The notes: generated from the letters alone by a model not told the origin. 64,000 nt of DNA from Pseudomonas sp. 8Z (GCF_902506535.1 NZ_LR733824.1:124001-188000), one strand, 5' to 3'. Positions 28,980 to 38,457 are shown, counted from the stretch's first letter. Made by a program: numbers and translations.

Positions 28980-30452
28980 TCAGAACACCGAGGCGTAGTC
29001 GCCCATTTCCAACTGCACGGACTTGATGCGGGTGTAGTGGCCGAGGGTGACCAGGCCGTTCTCGCGGCCGACGCCAGACTGCTTGTAGCCGCCCACCGGC
29101 ATCTCGGCTGGCGATTCACCCCAGGTGTTGATCCAGCAGATGCCGGCTTCCAGCTTGTGGATAACCCGGTGCGCGCGATTGAGGTCGCGGGTCACCACAC
29201 CGGCGGCCAGGCCGTAGGTGGTGTCGTTGGCGCGGCGGATCACTTCTTCCTCGTCGTCATAGATGAGGATGCTCATGACCGGGCCGAAGATTTCCTCGCG
29301 GGTGATGGTCATGTCATCCCGGCAGTCGGTGAACACGGTCGGTGCAACGTAGGCGCCCTTGGCGTAGTCGCCATCGGTGACGCGCGAGCCGCCGATTAAC
29401 AGGCGCGCGCCTTCGCTACGGCCCTTGTCGATGTAGCCGAGCACGCGCTCCATATGGGCGAAGCTCACCAGCGGGCCGAAGTTGGTGGCGTCAGCCAGCG
29501 GGTCGCCGAGGCGGATGCGTTTGACCCGCTCCAGCACTTTGGCCTCGAAACGCGCCTGCAGCATGCGCGGCACGAACACGCGAGTGCCGTTGGTGCACAC
29601 CTGGCCGGAGCTGTAGAAGTTGGCCATCACTGCGATGTCGGCGGCGCGTTCGAGGTCCGCGTCTTCGAAGATGATCAGTGGCGACTTGCCGCCTAGCTCC
29701 ATGGTCACCTCCTTGAGGCTGGAGCTGGAGGCACTGGCCATCACCTTCTTGCCGGTGACGGTGCCGCCGGTGAAGGAAATCTTCTCGATGCCCGGATGCT
29801 CGGTGAGCCATTGACCCACAGTGCCGCCCAGCCCTGTGACCACGTTGAATACGCCAGCGGGCAGACCGGCCTCGGTGTAGATCTCGGCCAGTTTCAGTGC
29901 GGTCAGCGAGGTGACCTCGCTGGGCTTGAAGATCATCGCGTTACCGGCGGCCAGGGCCGGGGCGGATTTCCACAGGGCGATCTGGATTGGGTAGTTCCAC
30001 GCGCCGATGCCGGCGACCACGCCCAACGGTTCGCGGCGGGTGTAGACGAAGGAGGTTTCGCGCAGCGGAACCTGCTCGCCCTCGATGGCCGGAATCAGGC
30101 CGGCGTAATACTCCAGCACGTCGGCACCGGTGACGATGTCGACGTAGCGGGTTTCGGAGAGCGGCTTGCCGGTGTCGAGGGTTTCCAGCTCGGCCAGCTC
30201 ATCGTTGCGCGCACGGAGGATGTCCACCGCCTTGCGCAGAATGCGTGAGCGCTGCATGGCGGTCATCGCCGCCCACACCTTCTGCCCTTCGGCGGCGCTT
30301 GCTGCTGCGCGGTCCACGTCTGCCTGGCTGGCGCATTGCACCTTGGCCAGCACCTCGCCGGTGGCGGGGTTGATGCTGTCGAAGGTCTCTCCACTGCTGG
30401 CGGCGACGTACTGGCCACCGATGTAGAGCTGCTGTTCGGCGAAGCGTGGCAT
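28980..30452 (-). CDS. betB: Betaine aldehyde dehydrogenase
   Basis: The 490-aa aldehyde dehydrogenase carries [12 protein letters not shown] with the general-base Glu and [15 protein letters not shown] with the nucleophile Cys (about 286). It oxidises betaine aldehyde to glycine betaine with NAD(P)+. The BetI-like operator TTGA-N8-TCAA lies 52-67 nt upstream of the start. Normally betI directly precedes betB; here about 1.7 kb with two unrelated genes lies between. Confidence 0.95.
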   Translation of the reverse strand: MPRFAEQQLYIGGQYVAASSGETFDSINPATGEVLAKVQCASQADVDRAAASAAEGQKVWAAMTAMQRSRILRKAVDILRARNDELAELETLDTGKPLSETRYVDIVTGADVLEYYAGLIPAIEGEQVPLRETSFVYTRREPLGVVAGIGAWNYPIQIALWKSAPALAAGNAMIFKPSEVTSLTALKLAEIYTEAGLPAGVFNVVTGLGGTVGQWLTEHPGIEKISFTGGTVTGKKVMASASSSSLKEVTMELGGKSPLIIFEDADLERAADIAVMANFYSSGQVCTNGTRVFVPRMLQARFEAKVLERVKRIRLGDPLADATNFGPLVSFAHMERVLGYIDKGRSEGARLLIGGSRVTDGDYAKGAYVAPTVFTDCRDDMTITREEIFGPVMSILIYDDEEEVIRRANDTTYGLAAGVVTRDLNRAHRVIHKLEAGICWINTWGESPAEMPVGGYKQSGVGRENGLVTLGHYTRIKSVQLEMGDYASVF

Positions 30453-30503
30453 GGGCTGTCCTCTGTCTTCGATTGGCTGAGAGAACAGCCTATTTTATTT
30501 AAA

Positions 30504-30519
30504 TTGAACGATCAATCAA
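30504..30519. promoter_or_regulatory. BetI-like operator upstream of betB
   Basis: TTGAACGATCAATCAA is an imperfect palindrome (6 of 8 pairs) in an AT-rich promoter region, 52-67 nt before the betB start. The same TTGA-N8-TCAA frame occurs upstream of betI (32819) and gbdR (38325). BetI is the choline-responsive repressor of bet genes. Confidence 0.55.
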
Positions 30520-30859
30520 TAAAAACGACAGCGCGCAGCCAATCACGACATTGGATTTGAGCCTATGGGGTATCCTAGGCCGCCTTGCGCGGCGGTAAGT
30601 AAGCCAGTAACTGGTGCCTAAAAATATCGCCATTAAAGCTTCTGAGGGGCGAGCCGACCTACTAGCCATAATGGCCGTGCTTTCGGGCAGAGCGATTCTG
30701 AGCGCAATATCACAGGTATAAAGGTGCTGTCCGTGTTCGGCTCAGATCAATCGCCTGTTAGCTGGCTGGGGTAGCTTGAATCATGTTGCCCGCGATAGCC
30801 TGAAGCAGGCGCCCAGAGTTTTGTTGAAGGACGAGCGTAGCTAAATACAAGGAGTTTCT
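30520..30859. other. Intergenic region, divergent promoter of betB and the 30860 gene
   Basis: About 340 bp with no supported gene. It is lower in GC than the flanking bet genes, like the two genes that follow. It must hold the promoter for the gene at 30860. No terminator or repeat was recognised. Confidence 0.45.
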
Positions 30860-31243
30860 ATGCAAAAAACTAGGCTGTCGGTGGCTAGTCCCATTGCCAC
30901 CATCAAACTGAGACGCTCGCCCAATCCACAGGCGGGTTATATCTGCGAGTATTTCTCGGGAAGTGTTGCTCCGACTCCGGGGACGATTCAGCCATCTGCT
31001 GCTACAGCGTTCGTGCTAACGAGCGGTGCTGACATTGTTTCCGGCATGCGCTTCGTCTACACGTCAGGCACCAAAAAGTGCCGCTTTGCAGCCTCTCGCA
31101 CGGTAAACGTCAGCACCAAGGTGCCGAGCTTCACCAAGACTGGTACCAGCATCGGCAGCACTCGTGCCACCTGCAATGCCACTATCACGGCGGTTCAAAC
31201 TTCGCTTCCGTACAACTATACGGTCGAATTTGAAATCAAGTAA
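30860..31243 (+). CDS. Hypothetical protein, unrecognised
   Basis: A strong ribosome-binding site (AAGGAG, 7 nt before the ATG) supports this 127-aa gene. The product is rich in Thr, Ser and Val in alternating hydrophobic pattern, suggesting beta strands, has three cysteines (near 29, 75 and 105) and a basic N-terminus, and no clear signal peptide. I recognise no family. It lies in the segment separating betI from betB, on the opposite strand to the bet genes, with lower GC than its neighbours, which suggests acquisition. Confidence 0.6.
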   Translation: MQKTRLSVASPIATIKLRRSPNPQAGYICEYFSGSVAPTPGTIQPSAATAFVLTSGADIVSGMRFVYTSGTKKCRFAASRTVNVSTKVPSFTKTGTSIGSTRATCNATITAVQTSLPYNYTVEFEIK

Positions 31244-31266
31244 TTCCGCGTTGTTTTAGCAGCATG

Positions 31267-31300
31267 GTTGGAGGTGGCTGGTGCTACAGCTATCTCCAAC
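31267..31300 (+). other. Hairpin between the two unknown genes
   Basis: GTTGGAGGTGGCT pairs with AGCTATCTCCAAC (11 of 13 positions) around an 8-nt loop and is followed by only four Ts. It may be a weak terminator or attenuator, or a structure near the ribosome-binding site of the gene at 31316. Confidence 0.4.
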
Positions 31301-31315
31301 TTTTGGAGAGTGGCC

Positions 31316-32131
31316 ATGAATATCTCGATCAAGTCTTATCAAACAAGCATCTCTGTGAAAGCTTCCGTGCAGGAGAGTGCTGCACTGGATAATGCTGCGA
31401 AGTCTGAGGCGAAGAGCTCCAGTTCGAGTGCTGCTGGGTCTGTTTTCATATCCAGTTCGGCGCAGGCACTTTATGCCCAGAGCAATGCTGCCGAGCGACA
31501 GGTCTCAATGTCCAAAGGCGAGCTGAATAGGTTGTATAATAAAGGGCAGTCCGATATATATAACTTCTCTCAGTTTATATCAAAGGGAAATTACAATCGG
31601 GATGATCTGCTCCCGAAGACAGATGACCCGTCTCGATTAGAGTTAGGGGAAAAGTCATTAGATTATGCTATCGCTAGACATCAATCACCTCCTGGAAAGG
31701 TATCCAATCCTTTTGCAGGAATGGCGCGTAATGATCTGAGTGCCGTAGTCTACGATGATTCGGGAACTTATACCGATGCTGAGCGATATTCTGCTTACGC
31801 AGAACTTAGCAGGCAGGACGAGGAATACTTTTCAAAATTATTCACCAAGATTACAAATGGTGGGGATAACCGCGAAGTATTCAAAGGCATCCTGGATTAT
31901 TTCGACAACCTGCCCCCCGTAGAGAAGACGGCTTATCCGAGCGGTTATAGGGACAGCATCGAAAGCCTATATCAGGAGCAGTTGGGCCAGTGGGGGCCGC
32001 TCGCCCTAATCAAACAATCGGCGGAGCAGGATGCCGAGAAAATGTCCGAAAGTATCTTCACCCAGGAGCAATCATCGGCGGAGATGTTGCAGGCTATTTT
32101 GGAGAAGGCGATAGCGCTTTCCAAGAACTGA
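31316..32131 (+). CDS. Hypothetical protein with Ser/Ala-rich N-terminus
   Basis: The ATG at 31316 has GGAG 7 nt upstream and gives 271 aa. Residues 1-60 are rich in Ser and Ala (a run of Ser around residue 36, then SVFISSSAQALYAQ) and probably disordered. The remainder is charged and largely helical, with no membrane segment or signal peptide. Low GC and A/T-ending codons set it apart from the surrounding bet genes. No family recognised. A disordered Ser-rich N-terminus is seen in some secreted effectors, but nothing else supports that. Confidence 0.65.
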   Translation: MNISIKSYQTSISVKASVQESAALDNAAKSEAKSSSSSAAGSVFISSSAQALYAQSNAAERQVSMSKGELNRLYNKGQSDIYNFSQFISKGNYNRDDLLPKTDDPSRLELGEKSLDYAIARHQSPPGKVSNPFAGMARNDLSAVVYDDSGTYTDAERYSAYAELSRQDEEYFSKLFTKITNGGDNREVFKGILDYFDNLPPVEKTAYPSGYRDSIESLYQEQLGQWGPLALIKQSAEQDAEKMSESIFTQEQSSAEMLQAILEKAIALSKN

Positions 32132-32181
32132 GCGTGATACTGCTTGTCATGTATCAGGTAGGGCGGGTGAAATCCGCCGTC

Positions 32182-32775
32182 CTATGCACCCGCCTTGGCC
32201 AATTGCAGGTCGAGATAGTCGTAGGCGATGCGGCGTGCCTGGGCGGTGTCGAAGGTTTCTCCGGAGAGTGCGCCGCGCAGCCATAGTCCATCGATCAGCG
32301 AGGCCAGGCCGCGCGCGGCATGGCGTGCCTGATCCTGCGGCAGGGCGCGGCGGAACTGGCCGCAGAGGTTGGAGTACAGGCGGTGGTCGTTGACCCGTTG
32401 CAAGCGCCGCAGGGCTGGCTGGTGCATGCTGCTGGCCCAGAACGCCAGCCAGGTCTTCATTGCCGGGCCGCTGACCTGGCTGTCGTCGAAGTTGCCGTCG
32501 ATCATCGCGCGCAAGTGGGCCTGTGGGCTGTCATCGGTCAGCGCCTCACGTCGCCCGGCCACAGCCTCGCGCAGTGCCTTCATCAGGTGGCGCATGGTGG
32601 CTTCGAGCAGGCCGTTCTTGTCCTTGAAGTAGTGGCTAATGATGCCGTTGGATACACCCGCCAGACGGGCGATATAGGCGATGCTGGCGTCGGCCATGCC
32701 GACCTGATCGACAGCCTCCAGAGTGGCGGCTATTAGCTGTGAGCGGCGAATGGGCTGCATGCCGACCTTGGGCAT
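32182..32775 (-). CDS. betI: TetR-family choline-responsive repressor BetI
   Basis: Starting at the ATG at 32775 (GGAGAG upstream) gives 197 aa, the usual BetI length, beginning [15 protein letters not shown]; an upstream start at 32787 is less likely. The TetR helix-turn-helix is [20 protein letters not shown] (about 25-45), followed by [13 protein letters not shown]. BetI represses bet genes until choline is present. It has its own upstream operator candidate (32819-32834), in line with its separation from betBA. Confidence 0.93.
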   Translation of the reverse strand: MPKVGMQPIRRSQLIAATLEAVDQVGMADASIAYIARLAGVSNGIISHYFKDKNGLLEATMRHLMKALREAVAGRREALTDDSPQAHLRAMIDGNFDDSQVSGPAMKTWLAFWASSMHQPALRRLQRVNDHRLYSNLCGQFRRALPQDQARHAARGLASLIDGLWLRGALSGETFDTAQARRIAYDYLDLQLAKAGA

Positions 32776-32818
32776 TGGGCTCTCCATGGGGAACAGGAGG
32801 GCGCAGTCTAGGCGTTTT

Positions 32819-32834
32819 TTGATCGGCTGATCAA
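32819..32834. promoter_or_regulatory. BetI-like operator upstream of betI
   Basis: TTGATCGGCTGATCAA is a near-perfect palindrome (7 of 8 pairs) 44-59 nt before the betI start. It matches the TTGA-N8-TCAA form of the betB site and suggests autoregulation. Confidence 0.6.
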
Positions 32835-32910
32835 TTAAGCAGAGCGGTTGTGCTGGCCGCGAAAATGACGAAGCGGGCCGCAGCCCGCTTCGTCTTGAGG
32901 CTGGGGAGCC

Positions 32911-33762
32911 TTATTTCAGCCACTCGGCAACGCGATCCGGGTTCTTGGCGATCCAGGCCTTGGCAGCCTCGTCCGGCTTGGCGCCCTCGCGGATGGCGAG
33001 CATGACCGCCCCCACTTCTTCGCCGCTCCAGGAGATCTTGCTGAGGAAGGCGGCTGCGTCAGCGGCTTTGCCCTTCAATGCGGGGTTGGCCACGGTGTCG
33101 ACGTGCTCGTCATCGCCGAAGACTTTCTTCGGATCTTCGAGGAAACGCAGTTTCCATTTGGCGAACATCCAGTGCGGAATCCAACCGGTGACCACGATCG
33201 GCTTCTGGCCTTTCTCGGCGCGGGTCAGGGCGGTGGCCATGGCCGGACCGGAGCTGGGCATCAGCTTGATGCTAGAGAGGTTGTACGCCTTGATGGCGTC
33301 TTCGGTGCGGCGCATCACGCCGGCGCCGGCGTCGATGCCGGTGATCTTGCCGTCGAAGTCCTTGGCGTACTTCTCCAGATCCTCGATGCTCTTGGCTTGC
33401 ACGTAGTCGGGCACGATCAGGCCGATTTTGGCACCGGCGTAGTTGGTGCCGAGAACTTCGACCTTGTCCTTGAGCTTCTCGTAGTACTCGCCGTGGGTGG
33501 CGGGCAGCCAGGCGGAGAGGGTGACGTCGAGGTCGCCACGGGCCACGCCCTGCCACATGATGGCGGGTTCGACCGGTTTCAGCTCGACGCTGTAGCCAAG
33601 TTTGCTTTGCAGGACTTCAGCCGCAACGTGGGTGACTGCGACGCTGTCGTCCCAGCCATTCACGTAGCCGATTTTCAAGGCGGGTTTGTCGGCGGCCAGG
33701 GCGCTGCCCATGCCGATAGCCAAGGCTGCAGCGCCGAGGCAGAGGTGTTTAAGTACGCGCAT
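32911..33762 (-). CDS. Glycine betaine/choline ABC-transporter binding protein (OpuAC/BetX-like)
   Basis: The 283-aa protein has a clear signal peptide (cleavage after GSALA) and an OpuAC domain. Aromatic residues in GYVNGWDDSVAVTH, MWQGVARGDLDVTLSAWLP and VTGWIPHWMFAKW would form the cage for a quaternary amine. It is the second binding protein downstream of cbcVWX; Pseudomonas is known to let several binding proteins share the CbcWV core. Whether it prefers choline, betaine or carnitine cannot be told. Confidence 0.85.
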   Translation of the reverse strand: MRVLKHLCLGAAALAIGMGSALAADKPALKIGYVNGWDDSVAVTHVAAEVLQSKLGYSVELKPVEPAIMWQGVARGDLDVTLSAWLPATHGEYYEKLKDKVEVLGTNYAGAKIGLIVPDYVQAKSIEDLEKYAKDFDGKITGIDAGAGVMRRTEDAIKAYNLSSIKLMPSSGPAMATALTRAEKGQKPIVVTGWIPHWMFAKWKLRFLEDPKKVFGDDEHVDTVANPALKGKAADAAAFLSKISWSGEEVGAVMLAIREGAKPDEAAKAWIAKNPDRVAEWLK

Positions 33763-33919
33763 GTTTGTTGTGCTCCGTCAGTTGAGTGGCAGTTGCAAAA
33801 TCGTTGACTGGCTCGTTCTCATTGCGGGCCTTGCGAAACCGTGTTGCGTAGCAGGTTGCCGGTTCGCGGGCAAAGCCTCCCCGTCATGGCCAATAGGCCA
33901 CTGTTTTTATTGGGAGGTT

Positions 33920-33951
33920 TTCGGGCTAGCTCCATGGGGCGCTAGCCCGAA
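33920..33951. other. Strong hairpin between the two binding-protein genes
   Basis: TTCGGGCTAGC (33920-33930) and GCTAGCCCGAA (33941-33951) are perfect 11-bp arms. No T-run follows in the direction of transcription, so it is more likely an mRNA-processing or stability element than a terminator. Confidence 0.5.
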
Positions 33952-33966
33952 TCGGGTTGTGACCTG

Positions 33967-34911
33967 TTATAGGCCTACGTGTTTCTTCACTGCGGCGACG
34001 CCGTCCTGACCATCGAAGGTGGTCACGCCGTTCAGCCACTGATCCAGCACAGCCGGGTTAGCCTTGATCCAGGCCTTGGCGACGTCTTGTGGGTTCTCTT
34101 TTTCCAGCACCTTTTCCATCAGTTGGCTTTCCTGATCGACGGTGAACTGCAGGTTGTTCAGCAATTTGCCGACGTTGCCGCAGCGTGCTTCGTAATCCGG
34201 CGGTACCACGGTGTAGACCTTGGCCGCGCCGTAGTCGGGGCCGAACACGTCGTCACCACCGGAGAGGTAGGTGATGTCGTACTGAGTGTTCATCGGGTGC
34301 GGCGCCCAACCAAGGAATACCACCGGCTGTTTCTTCTTGATGGCGCGCGAGACCTGCACCAGCATGCCAGCTTCGCTGGACTCGACCATGCGGAAGCCGC
34401 CCAGGTCGTACTGGTTGTTCTTGATCATGCCGTCGATTAGCAGGTTGCCGTCGTTGCCTGGCTCGATACCATAGATTTTGCCGTCCAACTGATCCTTGAA
34501 CTTGGCGATGTCTTGAAAGCTCTTGAGCCCGGCTTCGGCCGCGTAGGTGGGGACAGCCAGGGTGTACTTGGCGCCTTCGAGGTTGGCCTTGGGCAGAACC
34601 TTGACACCATTGTCTTTGAGGAAAGGCTCGATCACCGAGTCCATCGACGGCGCCCAGTAGCCGAGGAATACATCGACCTGGCCGCTTTTCACGCCTGTGA
34701 AGGCGATGGGCACGGAGGCCATGATCTTGCGCGGCTGGTAACCCAGCGCCTCGGTCAGCGTCATCGCAACGCCCGTGGTGGCGGCGATATCGGCCCAGCC
34801 GATTTCGGCGAAACGTACCTGTTTGCAGCTAGCCGGTTCGGCAGCCATGGCGCCTTGCATCAGTGCGCAGGACAGCAGGCCGATGGCGGCAGTGGTCTTG
34901 ATCGTTTTCAT
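33967..34911 (-). CDS. cbcX: Choline ABC-transporter substrate-binding protein CbcX
   Basis: The ATG at 34911 (AGGGAA 6 nt upstream) starts a signal peptide ending GAMAAEPASC and gives 314 aa; a longer frame to 35115 overlaps the permease gene and is not used. The fold is ChoX/OpuAC type: VRFAEIGWADIAATTGVAMTLTEALGY, FLGYWAPSMDS and PVVFLGWAPHPMN supply cage aromatics. It is directly downstream of cbcW (28-bp gap). Confidence 0.9.
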   Translation of the reverse strand: MKTIKTTAAIGLLSCALMQGAMAAEPASCKQVRFAEIGWADIAATTGVAMTLTEALGYQPRKIMASVPIAFTGVKSGQVDVFLGYWAPSMDSVIEPFLKDNGVKVLPKANLEGAKYTLAVPTYAAEAGLKSFQDIAKFKDQLDGKIYGIEPGNDGNLLIDGMIKNNQYDLGGFRMVESSEAGMLVQVSRAIKKKQPVVFLGWAPHPMNTQYDITYLSGGDDVFGPDYGAAKVYTVVPPDYEARCGNVGKLLNNLQFTVDQESQLMEKVLEKENPQDVAKAWIKANPAVLDQWLNGVTTFDGQDGVAAVKKHVGL

Positions 34912-34939
34912 CTGCGGTTCCCTGTGAAGTGAAACGGAA

Positions 34940-35824
34940 TTAGGTGGGCTGACGCTGCAGCTTGCTGCTGAACCAGGCAACGATGCCGCTTTTGGCTGCT
35001 TGCGGAGTGCCGAAGCTCTCGGTAATGCGGTCGAGGATGATGGCCAGCAGTACCACGGCCATGCCGCTCTCGAAGCCCAGGCCGATATCCAGTCGCTGGA
35101 TACTGGCCAGTACATCGTTACCTAGGCCGCCAGCGCCGACCATTGAGGCGATAATCACCATCGACAGGGCCATCATGATGGTCTGGTTGACCCCGGCCAT
35201 GATCGACGGCATGGCGTTGGGTAGCTGTACCTTGAACAGCAACTGCGAGCTGGTGCAGCCGAAAGACTGGCCGGCCTCAACGATTTCCTTGTTCACCTGG
35301 CGAATACCCAGGCTGGTCAGGCGTACGGCGGGCGGCATGGCGAAGATCACCGTGGCGATGATGCCGGGCACGCGACCGAGGCCGAACAGCATGGCCGCCG
35401 GGATCAGGTAGACGAATGCCGGCATGGTCTGCATGAAGTCGAGGATCGGTCGGATGATGGTCGCTACACGCTCGCTGCGCGCTGCCCAGATGCCCAGCGG
35501 AATGCCCAGCAGCAGGCTGATGAGGGTGGCGGAGAACGTCAGACCGAGGGTCACTACGGTCTGATCCCAGAAGCCCGTCATGACGATGAGGACGAACGCT
35601 ACCGTGGTGAAGATCGCGAAACGCACGCCAATGCGCCACAAGCCAAGGCCGACGAAAATGGCGATCAGCAGCCAGGCCGGCGGCAGCATTAACAGGTTCT
35701 CGATGGCTTCGGAGAAGCCGCTGACTACCTGACCGATGCTGTCGAAGGCGCCGCTGTAGTTGTCCAGCAGGTGCTGAACGACATCGTTGACCCAGCTACC
35801 CAGGTCGAGTTTCTTGTCACTCAT
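34940..35824 (-). CDS. cbcW: Choline/glycine betaine ABC-transporter permease CbcW
   Basis: The 294-aa protein has six or seven membrane segments and the ABC permease loop (EAGQSFGCTSSQLLFKVQLPNAMPSIMAGVNQ), which couples to the ATPase. It resembles ProW/OpuAB. Its start overlaps the cbcV stop by 8 bp, which implies translational coupling. Confidence 0.93.
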   Translation of the reverse strand: MSDKKLDLGSWVNDVVQHLLDNYSGAFDSIGQVVSGFSEAIENLLMLPPAWLLIAIFVGLGLWRIGVRFAIFTTVAFVLIVMTGFWDQTVVTLGLTFSATLISLLLGIPLGIWAARSERVATIIRPILDFMQTMPAFVYLIPAAMLFGLGRVPGIIATVIFAMPPAVRLTSLGIRQVNKEIVEAGQSFGCTSSQLLFKVQLPNAMPSIMAGVNQTIMMALSMVIIASMVGAGGLGNDVLASIQRLDIGLGFESGMAVVLLAIILDRITESFGTPQAAKSGIVAWFSSKLQRQPT

Positions 35825-37022
35825 GGGATTCTCCCTGCAGTCGGGTCAGTAGGCGGCCTTTGCTGATGGCGCCGCAATAATGACCTTCGGCGTCCACCAC
35901 CGGGATTGGCCCCTCGTTGTCCACCAGGCGGCTAATGACATCTTCCAGTGGCATGTCCTCCGGTACTGGCACAACTTGTTTGAGGGCATCGGCCTCAAGT
36001 GGTTTGGGTTCGTCACCATCGACCATTAGGGCGATCTTCTCCAGGCTGATGGAGCCCTGAAAGTGATTGTCCTCGTCGACGATGAAGGCGTAGTGCTTGT
36101 CCAGCTCCTGCAGTTCCTTGCAGATGCGCGCAGCATCCGGCGCTTTGCCGTTGTACACGTAGGTCGGCACGCTGTCGGCCTTGAGCTGGCCGGCGGTGAG
36201 GTAGCGGCTGGTGTCGACGGTGTCGAAGAAGTTGCGTACATAGTCATTGGCCGGTTTTTCGACCAGTTCCTGCGGGGTGCCAACCTGGATCAATTTACCG
36301 CCTTCCATGATGCCGATGCGCGAACCGATACGCATGGCTTCTTCGATGTCATGGGAGACGAAGATGATGGTGCGGCGGTGGGTCTTTTGCAGCTCCAACA
36401 GAACGTCCTGCATCTCGCGACGCTTGAGCGGGTCGAGTGCGGAGAAGGCTTCGTCCATGATGATCATGGATGGGTTGACGGTCAGCGCGCGAGCCAGACC
36501 GACACGCTGTTGCATACCGCCGGAGAGTTCGTTGGGGTATTTGCTGGCGAAAGGCGCCAGGCCGACCTGTTCGAGCACTTCCATGGCGCGCTGTTCGCGC
36601 TCCTTACGACCGACACCGGCGACTTCCAGGCCGAAGGCGGCATTGTCCAGCACACTGCGCGAGGGCATTAGGGCGAATGATTGGAAGACCATGCTCATGT
36701 CGCGGCGGCGCAGATCGATCAGTTGCGACTGCGGCAGCTTGGCCACGTTTTGACCATCGATGTAGACATCGCCGGCGCTGGGTTCGACCAAGCGGTTGAT
36801 CAGGCGAATGAGCGTTGATTTGCCGGAGCCGGATAGGCCCATAAGGACGAAGATCTCACCCTCTTCGACACTGAACGATACATCGCTGACGCCAATCACT
36901 GCGCCTTTCTCGGCAAGGATCTTCTCCTTGCTCCAGCCTTCCTTGAGCAGGTCAATGGCTTCTTGTGGGTTAGAGCCGAAAACCTTGTACAGGTGCTCGA
37001 CCACGATCTTTCCAGACTGCAT
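35817..37022 (-). CDS. cbcV: Choline/glycine betaine ABC-transporter ATPase CbcV
   Basis: The ATG at 37022 with AAGGGG upstream gives 401 aa; a longer frame to 37328 is not supported. Walker A is GLSGSGKS, the signature LSGGMQQRVGLARAL, and Walker B IIMDEAFSALD, followed by the H-loop in FVSHDIEEA. C-terminal CBS domains (about 270-401) are typical of ProV/OpuAA and regulate transport by ionic strength. It is the first gene of the cbcVWX transcript. Confidence 0.94.
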   Translation of the reverse strand: MQSGKIVVEHLYKVFGSNPQEAIDLLKEGWSKEKILAEKGAVIGVSDVSFSVEEGEIFVLMGLSGSGKSTLIRLINRLVEPSAGDVYIDGQNVAKLPQSQLIDLRRRDMSMVFQSFALMPSRSVLDNAAFGLEVAGVGRKEREQRAMEVLEQVGLAPFASKYPNELSGGMQQRVGLARALTVNPSMIIMDEAFSALDPLKRREMQDVLLELQKTHRRTIIFVSHDIEEAMRIGSRIGIMEGGKLIQVGTPQELVEKPANDYVRNFFDTVDTSRYLTAGQLKADSVPTYVYNGKAPDAARICKELQELDKHYAFIVDEDNHFQGSISLEKIALMVDGDEPKPLEADALKQVVPVPEDMPLEDVISRLVDNEGPIPVVDAEGHYCGAISKGRLLTRLQGESHE

Positions 37023-38457
37023 GGGACGTTTCCCCTTCGAACGATATTCTGTCGGCGCTGCTACGGCTGGGCACGAATCATCGGTGCACAAAGCAGTAGC
37101 GGCAGGCCTCTGATACCTGTGTGGGTGTGCTGAGATTCGAGGTTGGCGAGCGTTCCGCTGCGCTGGCAGATGTCGGCATTCGTGCACATACGCCAACACG
37201 CTGGCTGGCGCTGCTGCAGCCTGTCGCGCCGTTGCTTTGTGTCGGTGAGTGATCGTTGCCTTGCCGTGCTGCAAACCGCTTTCCAAAACCTCTGGCAGTG
37301 TTTCGAACCCAGTCCCTTGGGGGTTCATGTTCCGTCCTGGAACATGCGTACATCCGAAATTTCTTATTGGGCTGGTGCCCGAATGTGGGTGAACCAGCGC
37401 TTATCTGTTCTTCGGTCTGGGGTTGTGGGCCCCAGTCTGCCGCTTCTCCATGAGAGTCGGCAGCGACGTCATCGGCTGACTCAACGATATAGCCTTGGAG
37501 TCTACGCAATTGTCGATTTACGACTCTGACGTGCTGGGCGACGACATAGCGCTTGTTCGCTGCATGCGCCTTTTTATGCCCCCGTTATCAGACCGTCGAA
37601 ATGTTGCGATAAGTACCTCGCTGCACGAGATTCTGAATGGGGTAACTGGTACATGCCTTTAAAACCTTAACAGACTTTTTTACCCCCAGGTCAAATCTGG
37701 AGGCCGCACACAGCGTGGATCTCGCTCTGTTCGTCGGCCTGCAGGCACCGTCTCATGGGGGCTGCGTCCGTGTTGAAAAAAATTGACAGTGGCGTCTCGA
37801 AAAAGGTCATGTTCTCGCTTTGCGGATAGCTGACCAATTCTCGGCAGGTTGCTTGTCCATGGAGGGCTTACTGCTACGGTGGGTGTTGGCTGAAATGGTT
37901 TTTTGTTGCGGTTTAGTGATTTTTAGCTGTTTTTCTGTGCTTTTCGGTTTTGTGGTTCTGGGATTTTGCACGCGTCACCTTGCTTCAGCTTCCGGTTGTT
38001 TTAGGGGGCAGGTGGCAATGGGGATGCAAGTGGCGGTCCGTTGGTTTGGGGCGGCGCTGTGCCAGCGGTCTTGACATGAGCATTTGAATTTTGGTCTGAG
38101 GTGGGGCGAGAAAGGCTTTTTTGCCAGTTTTTGGTGCATTCAGATGTTGCCGTCATGGTTCGGTTGCAAAGGGTGTTACCGCGCAACCGTTACTGCCGCT
38201 GATTGGCCATGATGAGGCCGCATGCTGCGGTGCTACCGAAATGCACAGAACTTCCAGATTTTAGGCGTTTGCACAGGGCTATCCTGGGCCGCCGAGAGCC
38301 AAATTAGGGCGTGCCGTGCGTTTGTTGAATGTTCGATCAATTTAGGCATGGGCTTTGCGTAATATCTGTGACTAGCTGGTCTCGAATCAGCGCCATAACA
38401 AAACCGCGACCCGTTCACCGTCGGGTCGGTACCGTGCTTAGCGTGAGGGCTTCACCA
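37023..38457. other. 1.4-kb divergent intergenic without supported genes
   Basis: This region lies between the divergent starts of cbcV and gbdR. Several frames of 60-143 codons exist, but none has a plausible ribosome-binding site or protein-like composition. GC is lower around 37.6-38.1 kb, with T-rich tracts near 37.9 kb. It contains the BetI-like site at 38325-38340. It may hold regulatory RNA, long leaders or a decayed gene. Confidence 0.5.
38325..38340. promoter_or_regulatory. Possible BetI-like site upstream of gbdR
   Basis: TTGAATGTTCGATCAA keeps the TTGA-N8-TCAA frame of the betB and betI sites, but its core is less palindromic (5 of 8 pairs). It lies 118 bp before the gbdR start. 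A chance match is possible. Confidence 0.35.

Noticed and set aside
37078-38186. Frames of 61-143 codons upstream of gbdR
   Set aside because: No ribosome-binding site, no hydrophobic core or motif, and mixed strand orientation.
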